Origin: Patescibacteria group bacterium
GTDB taxonomy: Bacteria > Patescibacteriota > Gracilibacteria > UM-FILTER-43-11
Direction: 5' to 3'
Assembly (NCBI GenBank): GCA_018814945.1
Contig: JAHIYT010000058.1
Span: 1-8,829, forward strand
Length of the DNA: 8,829 nucleotides
Shown here: piece after piece, positions 1 to 5,801 of the stretch
Layout: every line of letters begins with the position of its first letter
Position numbering within the stretch: the first letter of the stretch is position 1
Position numbers and translations under genes: made by a program
The notes under the pieces: generated by a model
Seen by the model: only the letters and a program-made list of their open reading frames with translations
The model's database searches: none
What the model was told of the DNA's origin: nothing

Positions 1-385
1 CGATCTCAGCTGGCTGGACCGAAGGTAAGAACGGGAGGTTAATCCAACTGGTTGAGGTACCGTAATTTGCGCCAATTCCCGGTAAAAAGAGTGCGAGGAG
101 GAGTACCCATGAAACTATAAATAGTGGTAAAGCTGCCTTCTTCCAGAATTGTAATGGGAAATAAATTGCGAAGATCCATATTGGAATCGAAAATAATGCA
201 CGCCAAAAGTGTCTCCATAAATAAAAACTATTAGTCGGTTCATCCATGTATCCTTGTTTGACCATGTCGCTGGTTAGCTGGTAAGACTCGTATACGCTAA
301 CGCTGGAAATCATAATGATTCCGAATATGAGCAAACAAAAGAATGTAATCGCCAGGACCCTATCTATTTGATAATCTCTTGCCAA
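1..385 (-). CDS. ftsW: FtsW/RodA/SpoVE-family peptidoglycan polymerase, N-terminal part (truncated by window edge)
   Basis: The visible 128 residues are the N-terminus of a SEDS-family protein, the lipid II glycosyltransferases that polymerise septal or lateral cell wall in the inner membrane. A first hydrophobic segment lies near residues 10-27, with 'SSVSVYES' just after it, matching the usual 'S.S...' end of SEDS helix 1. After two more hydrophobic segments comes a G-x-x-x-N-x-G-T-S-x-S-W-I block and then 'QPAEI', the family signature (usually N-G-A-x-R-W-I ... Q-P-S-E). The Arg of that signature is Ser here and the Ser of QPSE is Ala. The only standard start in the frame upstream of the membrane segment is TTG at 385-383, giving (M)ARDYQIDRVLA; there is no ATG or GTG between it and the upstream stop. 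A perfect TATAAT lies 25 bp upstream. FtsW is favoured over RodA because the family looks divisome-like, but the specificity residues lie outside the window. Confidence 0.85.
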   Translation of the reverse strand, partial: MARDYQIDRVLAITFFCLLIFGIIMISSVSVYESYQLTSDMVKQGYMDEPTNSFYLWRHFWRALFSIPIWIFAIYFPLQFWKKAALPLFIVSWVLLLALFLPGIGANYGTSTSWINLPFLPSVQPAEI

Positions 386-410
386 GATATTTGAGTTAAT
401 AGCAGGGGTT

Positions 411-416
411 ATTATA
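411..416 (-). promoter_or_regulatory. Putative -10 box for the ftsW-like gene
   Basis: The minus strand reads TATAAT, a perfect -10 hexamer, whose last base is 25 nt before the TTG start. No good -35 is present at 16-18 bp; that position is occupied by the GAAATRAC tandem repeat. Predicted transcript leader is about 15-20 nt. This is inference from spacing and consensus only. Confidence 0.45.
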
Positions 417-419
417 AAT

Positions 420-451
420 GAAATGACGAAATAACGAAATGACGAAATAAC
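420..451. repeat. Four-unit 8-bp tandem repeat (GAAATRAC)4
   Basis: Four exact 8-bp units read GAAATRAC, with R alternating G, A, G, A, so the array is also a perfect 16-bp duplication (420-435 and 436-451). It lies between the divergent ftsW-like gene and lspA and covers the -35 area of the ftsW-like gene. No inverted half is seen here, unlike the other spacer arrays in this window. The rest of the 386-541 spacer is AT-rich, and I see no convincing lspA promoter in it. Confidence 0.9.
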
Positions 452-541
452 TCTTTGATTAGTGATTGAATATTAGCAATTTTAAATTTTGGATCTGATT
501 TTTTCTTGCAATAACCCATGCATTCCACGACAATGTGTACG

Positions 542-1015
542 ATGAAAAAAAATACAAACAAACAACACATAATAGCAATTGTTGCTGCAATAGACCTGTT
601 GCTTTTGGATTTGGTTACAAAGTTTTTGGTGAGGACTGAATTTTATAAACCTGCTACTTTTATAAAGGACTTTTTCTATTTAACGGATATACAGACAAAT
701 AGTGGGATTGCTTTTGGTATAAAGATGCCATTATTGGTGCAAATAGTGGGTTCGCTTATTATTTTGGTGGTGCTTTTCAGGTTCGCTCAGGAGTATGTTT
801 TTGGTGCAAAAAAGCATAAGTTCCTAAAACCGTTTTTATTCGGTATAATCATGGGTGGTGCAGTTGGAAATTTGATTGAGAGAATTGTAAAAGGGTATGT
901 AGTGGACTTTATTGTTTTAAAACCGATCCCTGTGTTTAATCTCGCAGACGTTGGAATTACAATTGGATTAATACTTTTATTTCTAATCATGCTAACTGAA
1001 CCAAAGACTAATTAA
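542..1015 (+). CDS. lspA: Lipoprotein signal peptidase (signal peptidase II)
   Basis: LspA is the inner-membrane aspartyl protease that cuts diacylglyceryl-modified prolipoproteins before the lipobox cysteine. Numbered from an upstream in-frame ATG at 518 (165 residues), the family motifs are all present: D-L-V-T-K (31-35) at the end of helix 1, N-S-G-I-A-F-G (61-67; usual N-x-G-A-A-F-G), G-N-L-I-E-R (117-122; usual G-N-x-I-D-R), G-Y-V-V-D-F (126-131) and F-N-L-A-D (140-144). D130 and D144 are the expected catalytic pair. Four membrane helices and the length fit the family. I prefer the ATG at 542 (MKKNTNKQH, 157 residues) because it gives the usual short basic N-terminus before helix 1; ATGs at 518 and 533 would add an atypical MHSTTMCT. 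None has a Shine-Dalgarno sequence. The next gene starts 21 bp downstream, suggesting co-transcription. A lipoprotein that would be a substrate is encoded at 4204-5685. Confidence 0.95.
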   Translation: MKKNTNKQHIIAIVAAIDLLLLDLVTKFLVRTEFYKPATFIKDFFYLTDIQTNSGIAFGIKMPLLVQIVGSLIILVVLFRFAQEYVFGAKKHKFLKPFLFGIIMGGAVGNLIERIVKGYVVDFIVLKPIPVFNLADVGITIGLILLFLIMLTEPKTN

Positions 1016-1036
1016 TAACAAATAATAAATATTAAA

Positions 1037-1753
1037 ATGGTAGAAAAAAGACCTCTTACATTTACACTTTTCTTTCTAAGATTACTCAGTGGTATCACTG
1101 GCGGTATAGCCGGTACACTGGCTGCTTTTGTGGTGTACTTTATTATGCTTGCTGTAATCCCTGCGGGAGATGAGGCAACATCACTTTCTGTTTTTGCAAT
1201 TATAATTATGGCTTTTATGGGAACTCTGACGGCTAATACTGTAACTGCACTCATGGTGACCTTTATGGATAGTCAAAAATATAGCCGAAGAAAAACTATT
1301 CTGACTCATGTGTTTCTGTTCAATCTGATTTTGTTCCTACTTACAATTCCACTTTATTTACTTGCAATGCCACTTGATATTGTAATAGGGGTTGCCGCTT
1401 TGCATTTCTTACTTAGTGCATTTATATCTGCACTCATTATGGAAGTGCTGGCAGGCTATGAGTATTCACTACTTGGAATATACAGCGTCGCGCTTGGAAC
1501 TTTCTTGAGTATTGGTCTTGCATTTGTCGCACTTGCAACAGGCTCTTCTCAATTATTTATTACACTTGGCGCAATGCCGATAGTGTGGTTTGTTTTGATT
1601 ACTGTAGAAGGAATAGTGGAGTTAATTTATGACAATTTTCTAAGATACTACGGTGTTGATGCATTGAATGTTCAAACAGATTTGGGCGGAGATACCGAAA
1701 TAGAACCAGATGAGGATGAGGATGAAAGCGAGGAAGAAAAGGAGGATGAATAA
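1037..1753 (+). CDS. Unrecognised multi-pass membrane protein with acidic C-terminal tail
   Basis: I do not recognise this 238-residue protein. Hydrophobic segments lie at about 12-41, 50-76, 88-110, 114-138, 144-167 and 172-196, consistent with six membrane helices. A basic stretch (QKYSRRK, 80-86) follows the second helix, and Arg/Lys at the start suggest a cytoplasmic N-terminus. Helix 1 is Gly-rich (G-I-T-G-G-I-A-G, 19-26), which favours tight helix packing. The last 20 residues (219-238) are almost all Asp/Glu with no aromatic residues, a disordered polyanionic tail probably on the cytoplasmic side. It starts 21 bp after lspA without a ribosome binding site and is probably in the same transcript. 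It ends head-on against tsaE-HD across a 63-bp mirror array. Nothing visible assigns an enzymatic function; a small transporter-like or envelope-assembly protein is possible but unsupported. Confidence 0.85.
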   Translation: MVEKRPLTFTLFFLRLLSGITGGIAGTLAAFVVYFIMLAVIPAGDEATSLSVFAIIIMAFMGTLTANTVTALMVTFMDSQKYSRRKTILTHVFLFNLILFLLTIPLYLLAMPLDIVIGVAALHFLLSAFISALIMEVLAGYEYSLLGIYSVALGTFLSIGLAFVALATGSSQLFITLGAMPIVWFVLITVEGIVELIYDNFLRYYGVDALNVQTDLGGDTEIEPDEDEDESEEEKEDE

Positions 1754-1817
1754 TTTACAATTTTAAGTTTTCAATTTTCAGACATTTCAAAATTGTAAAA
1801 TGTAAATTGAAAATTGT
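1754..1817. repeat. AT-rich heptamer mirror array between convergent genes; possible bidirectional terminator
   Basis: From 1757 the sequence runs in 7-bp units close to ACAATTT (about three good units to 1777, then a diverged unit), and after a 5-bp break four units close to AAATTGT run in exact register from 1790 to 1817. The second word is the reverse complement of the first. Perfect inverted pairs are TTTACAATTTT 1754-1764 with 1789-1799 (11 bp) and CAATTTTCA 1772-1780 with 1808-1816 (9 bp). These are interleaved, not nested, so they compete or form a pseudoknot-like fold. The last unit touches the tsaE-HD stop codon at 1817-1819. Termination in both directions is plausible from position, though the stems contain almost no GC. 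Confidence 0.7.
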
Positions 1818-2884
1818 TATTGTATATCCTCCGGGCTAATTTCAATTCCATCAAATAGTTCATTTTGGAGCTCATGTGTGAGTTTTTCTATTTTTTCGAA
1901 TAACTGACGTGTTTGTGTGTCGTTGTACTGCCCGTATCTTTCCCAACCATCACGAAAACGTTCATCTAAATCAACTATTTCATCGTGTTTTACGCGTTTA
2001 TCTGCGTAGTACATAATCTTTTTTTCGAGAGTATTTAAGACTTCAGGTTCTTCAGCAATTATACGAGATTTATGGATTCGGATGAGTTCAGCAGTTTTTG
2101 AATAGCCGAGACCATTAAAAAATTCGAATGCGATATCTGCATGATGAATTCCTTCCCATTTTTTTCTCTGTTCTTTCCATTTGTTCCATTTGCCATCACT
2201 GATGTCCTCATTAAATAGATCTTTATCTAATTTATGGAAATCACAGATGCGAGTGAGGTCGTGCAACATTGCAGCGGTGTAGAGTAGGTTTAGATTTACT
2301 ATTTCGCCTTCTGTAACGTATTGCTGAGCAATTTGCATAGCGACGCTTGAGACTTGTTTTATATGTGCACGCACATGCATTGGGCAAGACCATTCTTCAT
2401 AAAATTGTTCAATTTTTTCTTCTGGGACTATTTCTGAATCAAAAAATTCAATCATAATACTGTGCTCTTCTTCATGCGAAATGAATTCAACTTTGATGTG
2501 TTTTGCCGGATATTTTTCAACAATCCTATCTGCCCATTCTATAACATTAATGGCTTTGTCATCGAGTATTGATTCTTCGTAGCCGATAGATGTTAGATCG
2601 TCACCGAGATTTAAGCGGTAAAGGTCGTAATGATAAAAATATCTCAGATCTCGGATCTCAGATCTCGGATTTTCCAAAATATATTTGCGTACGTATGCGA
2701 ATGTAGGGCTTTTGATTGTGTCAGTGATGCCTAAACCAGCTGCAATTCCTTTTGTGAAATGTGTTTTGCCAGAACCGAGATCACCAAATAAAAGGATGAC
2801 ATCTCCGCCGCTTAAACTAGTAGCTAGAGATCTGCCGAGTTCAATTGTTTCTTCCGGTGTTTTTGTTACGTAATGTGCTTTCAT
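1817..2884 (-). CDS. tsaE: TsaE (tRNA t6A37 synthesis ATPase) fused to a C-terminal HD phosphohydrolase domain
   Basis: Residues 1-150 are TsaE, the P-loop ATPase that works with TsaB/TsaD to place threonylcarbamoyl on A37 of ANN-reading tRNAs. Walker A is G-D-L-G-S-G-K-T (34-41), followed by S-P-T-F (59-62), Y-H-Y-D-L-Y-R-L (84-91) and V-I-E-W-A-D-R (114-120), all typical. Bacterial TsaE is normally about 150 residues; this protein has 355. Residues about 165-315 look like an HD metal-dependent phosphohydrolase: H170 and H174, then A-M-L-H-D (205-209), H247-H248, H271 and D295, in the order expected for HD metal ligands. It is one uninterrupted frame, so it is a true fusion unless there is a sequencing error. 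Residues 72-82 are encoded by a tandem repeat and sit in a loop between conserved motifs. The ATG overlaps the upstream TGA by 4 bp (ATGA, 2881-2884), implying translational coupling with the O-antigen-ligase-like gene. The HD substrate cannot be told. Confidence 0.9.
   Translation of the reverse strand: MKAHYVTKTPEETIELGRSLATSLSGGDVILLFGDLGSGKTHFTKGIAAGLGITDTIKSPTFAYVRKYILENPRSEIRDLRYFYHYDLYRLNLGDDLTSIGYEESILDDKAINVIEWADRIVEKYPAKHIKVEFISHEEEHSIMIEFFDSEIVPEEKIEQFYEEWSCPMHVRAHIKQVSSVAMQIAQQYVTEGEIVNLNLLYTAAMLHDLTRICDFHKLDKDLFNEDISDGKWNKWKEQRKKWEGIHHADIAFEFFNGLGYSKTAELIRIHKSRIIAEEPEVLNTLEKKIMYYADKRVKHDEIVDLDERFRDGWERYGQYNDTQTRQLFEKIEKLTHELQNELFDGIEISPEDIQ
2641..2670. repeat. In-frame four-unit heptamer array inside tsaE
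   Basis: Plus-strand units read ATCTCRG with R alternating A, G, A, G, followed by AT, making a perfect 14-bp duplication (2643-2656 and 2657-2670). It encodes residues 72-82 of TsaE-HD (NPRSEIRDLRY). Because 14 is not a multiple of three, the two copies are read in different frames, giving 'RSEI' then 'RDL'. The site lies between the S-P-T-F and Y-H-Y-D-L-Y-R-L motifs, where the loop is longer than I expect for the family. Each pair of units contains the palindrome AGATCT. Confidence 0.9.
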
Positions 2885-4113
2885 TCGGTTTTATTCGATA
2901 GCGAGAAGAATCCCATAACCAATGCTACCAAAATCACCCCAACAAAACTATCCCATAAAAAGTGGTCGAAAGGTGCTATAAAAACTAGAGCGAAGATTGG
3001 AACTATGAAACCCTTATCCCAGTAATGGTAGAAAATTAGGACTAAGGCGATTAGTAATAAGACGATTCCCTGAATTCCTGTTTCGTTGATTATTAAAAAA
3101 TAGACGTTATGAACTGGTTGGAATTCCCATGGCAGAAGTTTGTCTGACGCATATTTCTCGATTTCAAGTGTGTAATTGCCTATTCCAACACCAATAGGAT
3201 TATCAATAAACATGCTATAGCTGATTACGTTTTGATCTAGTCTTTCCTGAATTGATTCATTGTTAATGCCGACAGCATAACTATTATGAAAAAACCATGC
3301 ATTTGCGAGGAATAGAATGACTAGTGTAAGGAGTGAAATAATTTGTTTAGTTCTTATTTCTTTGAGGAATGAGAATAGAATTACGAAACCAAGGCCAATT
3401 AGTGTGATAAAACCGGCTGCACTACTTTGCGTAAAATAAACACCACCAGCGAGAACTATCATCCAAAAAAGTAATCTATATTTTTTAAGATAAGGAATGG
3501 TAATAAATAATATTGTCATTAAATATGCGGCCAAAATGTTTGGATGAAGGAATGATCCATATGGGCGAATTTGTTTTACACCTTCTCCAAGATTTTCTTT
3601 CGCAACATTCATGGTTGTATCGCTAACAACGGCTTCTCCAAGCCAATTTAGACCGAGTGAGTGGTTTAGTTTCCACTGAGCCCATCCCCATATTATTTGC
3701 ACTAGGGCAGCGGAGAGTAGAATTTTGACGATAGTTTTTATCGGTAAAAGCTCGTCGGTAATCAGAATGTAAATTGCGACAGCTTCTATAATTCGTAATA
3801 AGAAAAATGCGAATAGAAATGGGTCTCCATTAATAAAACTGATCACTCCGGCATTTAGAACGAAGAGGATCAGAAGTATCCAGAGCCAATTAAAATTTGT
3901 CTTTAGTTCGTAGTCTTTTGTCTTTATTCGATTGATGAACCATAAAGTAAAGACAACTCCGAGTAAGACCTCTGGTAGATATAAGAAGCCAGTAACCCAT
4001 GGATTGAAGTTGCCGAAGCGGTAGCTAAATTGTTCATATATGACAAAACGAAGAGATAGTGGGAAGGTGAAGAGAAATATGCCCCATAGTATTTGTGTGA
4101 TTTTTTTTATCAT
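2881..4113 (-). CDS. O-antigen ligase / polymerase-like membrane protein (Wzy_C/WaaL superfamily)
   Basis: This 410-residue protein has about 11-12 hydrophobic segments, the usual size and topology for bacterial polysaccharide polymerases and ligases. Family signatures are R-P-Y-G-S-F-L-H-P-N (183-192; the usual R-x-x-G-x-F-x-x-P-N), a large non-membrane loop from about 275 to 335, N-P-I-G-V-G-I-G-N-Y (305-314) and H-N-V-Y-F-L-I-I-N-E-T-G (335-346), where the conserved His lies at the membrane face. Such proteins transfer or extend lipid-linked glycans at the outer side of the membrane; ligase, polymerase or protein glycosyltransferase cannot be separated by sequence alone. The TGA stop overlaps the tsaE-HD start, and the start lies 90 bp after the solute-binding protein gene, across a nested hairpin array whose last unit overlaps the start codon. 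Residues 63-72, a hydrophilic loop after the second hydrophobic segment, are encoded by a heptamer repeat. Confidence 0.85.
   Translation of the reverse strand: MIKKITQILWGIFLFTFPLSLRFVIYEQFSYRFGNFNPWVTGFLYLPEVLLGVVFTLWFINRIKTKDYELKTNFNWLWILLILFVLNAGVISFINGDPFLFAFFLLRIIEAVAIYILITDELLPIKTIVKILLSAALVQIIWGWAQWKLNHSLGLNWLGEAVVSDTTMNVAKENLGEGVKQIRPYGSFLHPNILAAYLMTILFITIPYLKKYRLLFWMIVLAGGVYFTQSSAAGFITLIGLGFVILFSFLKEIRTKQIISLLTLVILFLANAWFFHNSYAVGINNESIQERLDQNVISYSMFIDNPIGVGIGNYTLEIEKYASDKLLPWEFQPVHNVYFLIINETGIQGIVLLLIALVLIFYHYWDKGFIVPIFALVFIAPFDHFLWDSFVGVILVALVMGFFSLSNKTE
3899..3926. repeat. In-frame heptamer array inside the O-antigen-ligase-like gene
   Basis: Four 7-bp plus-strand units in register read GTCTTTA, GTTCGTA, GTCTTTT and GTCTTTA. 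They encode residues 63-72 (IKTKDYELKT) in a short polar loop between hydrophobic segments. On the coding strand the stretch contains AAAGACAAAAGAC, the same 13-mer found in the spacer array at 5781-5793, and in both places a GAAC follows shortly after. The third distinct base word (GTTCG) also occurs, inverted, at the edge of that spacer array. Confidence 0.75.
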
Positions 4114-4200
4114 TACAAGATTACAAGATTGGCTATTACAAGATTAATTTTAGGAATAACTACAATAATCTTGTAATTTTATAATAACTAATCTTGTAAT
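4112..4200. repeat. Nested inverted-repeat array of ATTACAAGATT; possible terminator or leader hairpin
   Basis: The 11-mer ATTACAAGATT occurs at 4112-4122, 4120-4130 and 4135-4145, and its exact reverse complement at 4167-4177 and 4190-4200. Copies 4135-4146 and 4166-4177 form a perfect 12-bp stem with a 19-nt loop. Copies 4120-4130 and 4190-4200 enclose that stem as a second 11-bp arm pair, so the fold is nested. The 4112 copy overlaps the start codon (4111-4113) of the O-antigen-ligase-like gene. The array fills the whole 90-bp gap between two same-strand genes, so it would either terminate the solute-binding protein transcript or sit in the leader of the next gene. A weak minus-strand promoter (TTACAA 4171-4176, 18 bp, TAAAAT 4147-4152) can be drawn inside it, with low weight. 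Confidence 0.9.
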
Positions 4201-4203
4201 AAA

Positions 4204-5685
4204 TTAGATATTACAATCAGTTCCGGCATCGATTAATCCTTTTTCTTTTTTAAGAACACAAGTAATCTTTTCCTGAGCTTCTTCCAATGCATCTTCCGCT
4301 GAGGAAATGTTTTTGATTACGTCTTGAATCGCATCCGTAAATATCTTGTAATAAGCGGAGGAATCGTAGATTTTGTAACTTTTAGCAAATGGTGCCTGGA
4401 AAGCAAATGTGCCAAATAACGCTTCGGTTTGCTGATCTGCGACCATATCTGTACGACTTGTAGGACGGTTGGTTTTTTTGTGGTAGGTTTGCAGTGCGTC
4501 AGCACTAGTAAGGAATTGAATGAATGACCAAGCTTCTTGTGGCATGTCGGTTGTACGCGCAACTACTAGTGGGAAGTAACTGGAAAATGTGTCACGAGAT
4601 GTTGCTTCTGCACTACTTACTATTTGTGGGAATACGGAAATTCCAACGTCATCAATGTCGATGTGATCTTCTCCAAGTGATTGCTGGCTTTGAATTGCAG
4701 CTGTAATTATGTCGTAGAGGTATGGATAACCGATAATCATTGCAACCTTGCCGCGAACGAATGGATTTACTTCTTTATCTTCCGGAACAAAACCGGTTAT
4801 GGTGTCGTTCCAACTATAGTTTTTGTAGCTGGAAAGTCCGAAACTTGTGAAGAGTTCGAATGCTTCAAGGCCAGGTTTGTTTACGCCTCCTGTTCCTGCA
4901 CTTTGTGCATTTGCGAATATGGCCTGCTCCTCTTTTTCATCGTAAAATTCAGTTCCGTACTGCAACATCATAGCGAGTAATATATCGACTGCGCTGGAGA
5001 TGTTATCCGCACGACCCAATGCAATACCTGCGAGTGCAAAACGTTCTGGGCTGTTATTGCGCTTTGTAAGAGTAAAGACTTGTTCTTTAATATTCCCCCA
5101 TAAATCACCAGGTCTATCAGATGTTGCGATTAAATCCTTGAAGTAAGATTTGTTGTAGAAAATTGCTAGATTGTCGATTGCAAGTGGCATCCCGTAGATT
5201 TTTTCATCAATGAGTAAGTCGTCAGATGCAGCCTGAAAGAATGTTTGACGGAACATGTCTGCATTCATGATTATTGGTTGATCGAGCGGAAGTGGCAGAA
5301 GTTTTTTATAGTGTTTTGTGATCCAAGAGTTATGAATCATAAAAACATCTGGTCCTTCACCTTCTGCAATTTCATTGATTAGAAGATTTTCATATTCTTC
5401 TAAATTCACGAATTTTTTTGTACGAACTATAAGCCCTGGATTTTGGCTTTGGAAAGCCTGAATCTGCTCCTGAAAATCCTCGGTATTGTCATGTACAAAA
5501 TAGAAATTTAGTTCGTGTGTTCTAGATGCAGAAGTGCTTTCTTCTTCGTATGGGCAGTCGGACCTAAAAGTGCTAGTGCCAGGAATATTTTCTTTTGGCT
5601 TTGGACATTTTGGTGTTAGACACCCAGAAAAAAGAATTGGTACTACCAATATTAGTGCAAAAATTTTGAGTGATTTTGTTTTCAT
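4204..5685 (-). CDS. Extracellular solute-binding lipoprotein, family 1 (ABC sugar-type)
   Basis: The 493-residue protein starts with a lipoprotein signal: basic MKTKSLK, a hydrophobic core (8-19) and lipobox L-F-S-G-C with C22 as the lipidated cysteine (Phe at -3 is slightly off consensus). The mature part resembles family 1 ABC solute-binding proteins that capture sugars or oligosaccharides: a Q-x-Q-x-F-Q-S-Q-N-P-G-L-I-V region (74-87), E-G-P-D-V-F-M-I-H-N (110-119) and Y-G-M-P-L-A-I-D-N-L-A-I-F-Y-N (164-178), typical for the fold. Length is slightly above the usual 400-450. Beyond C22 there are cysteines at 27, 44, 476 and 491, two near each end, suggesting disulfides outside the membrane. 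No permease or ATPase gene is nearby, so it is an orphan here. It has its own promoter with an inverted repeat across the -10. Lipid attachment would need the LspA encoded at 542-1015. Confidence 0.9.
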   Translation of the reverse strand: MKTKSLKIFALILVVPILFSGCLTPKCPKPKENIPGTSTFRSDCPYEEESTSASRTHELNFYFVHDNTEDFQEQIQAFQSQNPGLIVRTKKFVNLEEYENLLINEIAEGEGPDVFMIHNSWITKHYKKLLPLPLDQPIIMNADMFRQTFFQAASDDLLIDEKIYGMPLAIDNLAIFYNKSYFKDLIATSDRPGDLWGNIKEQVFTLTKRNNSPERFALAGIALGRADNISSAVDILLAMMLQYGTEFYDEKEEQAIFANAQSAGTGGVNKPGLEAFELFTSFGLSSYKNYSWNDTITGFVPEDKEVNPFVRGKVAMIIGYPYLYDIITAAIQSQQSLGEDHIDIDDVGISVFPQIVSSAEATSRDTFSSYFPLVVARTTDMPQEAWSFIQFLTSADALQTYHKKTNRPTSRTDMVADQQTEALFGTFAFQAPFAKSYKIYDSSAYYKIFTDAIQDVIKNISSAEDALEEAQEKITCVLKKEKGLIDAGTDCNI

Positions 5686-5704
5686 AATTTTTTATTTGAG
5701 AACT

Positions 5705-5740
5705 ACCCATTATCTTATGAAAAAAATGGGTAAAAAGCAA
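5705..5740 (-). promoter_or_regulatory. Promoter of the solute-binding lipoprotein gene with operator-like inverted repeat
   Basis: On the minus strand TTGCTT (5740-5735) is followed after exactly 17 bp by TAAGAT (5717-5712), a good sigma-70-type pair. The predicted start of transcription is near 5705, about 20 nt before the ATG. A perfect 7-bp inverted repeat, ACCCATT 5705-5711 and AATGGGT 5725-5731, brackets the -10 element with a 13-bp centre, the size and place of a repressor site. The same arms could also form a small hairpin. Promoter and operator are inferred from consensus and spacing. Confidence 0.6.
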
Positions 5741-5743
5741 CTT

Positions 5744-5801
5744 GGTTGTTGGTTGGTTGTTATTTGTTGTTCAAAAGACTAAAGACAAAAGACGAACAAC
5801 A
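5744..5801. repeat. Heptamer array after the glycosyltransferase gene; terminator-like hairpin
   Basis: In exact 7-bp register from 5744, four units are variants of GGTTGTT/TGTTGTT and the next four are variants of CAAAAGA (the last is CGAACAA). Within it, AAAAGAC, TAAAGAC and AAAAGAC run head to tail at 5773-5793. TGTTGTTC at 5765-5772 pairs perfectly with GAACAACA at 5794-5801, an 8-bp stem directly after the glycosyltransferase stop codon (5802-5804). Position suits a terminator for that gene, but there is no clean U-tract. Confidence 0.7.

Noticed and set aside
787..990. Minus-strand frame of 67 codons inside lspA
   Set aside because: It lies wholly opposite lspA, whose catalytic motifs are intact, and its protein shows no domain character.
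1817..2884. TsaE and HD domain joined by a sequencing error
   Set aside because: The frame continues for over 350 codons with protein-like composition and a plausible linker at residues 150-165, with no out-of-frame remnant of a stop or start at the join.
4112..4200. CRISPR array
   Set aside because: Units are 7-11 bp with no spacers of regular length and there are no cas genes in the window.
4681..4980. Plus-strand frame of 99 codons inside the solute-binding protein gene
   Set aside because: It is Cys-rich with random composition and opposite a gene with clear family motifs.
5534..5782. Plus-strand frame of 82 codons spanning the solute-binding protein start and its promoter
   Set aside because: It runs antisense to the signal peptide and through the repeat; no start signal and no protein-like pattern.
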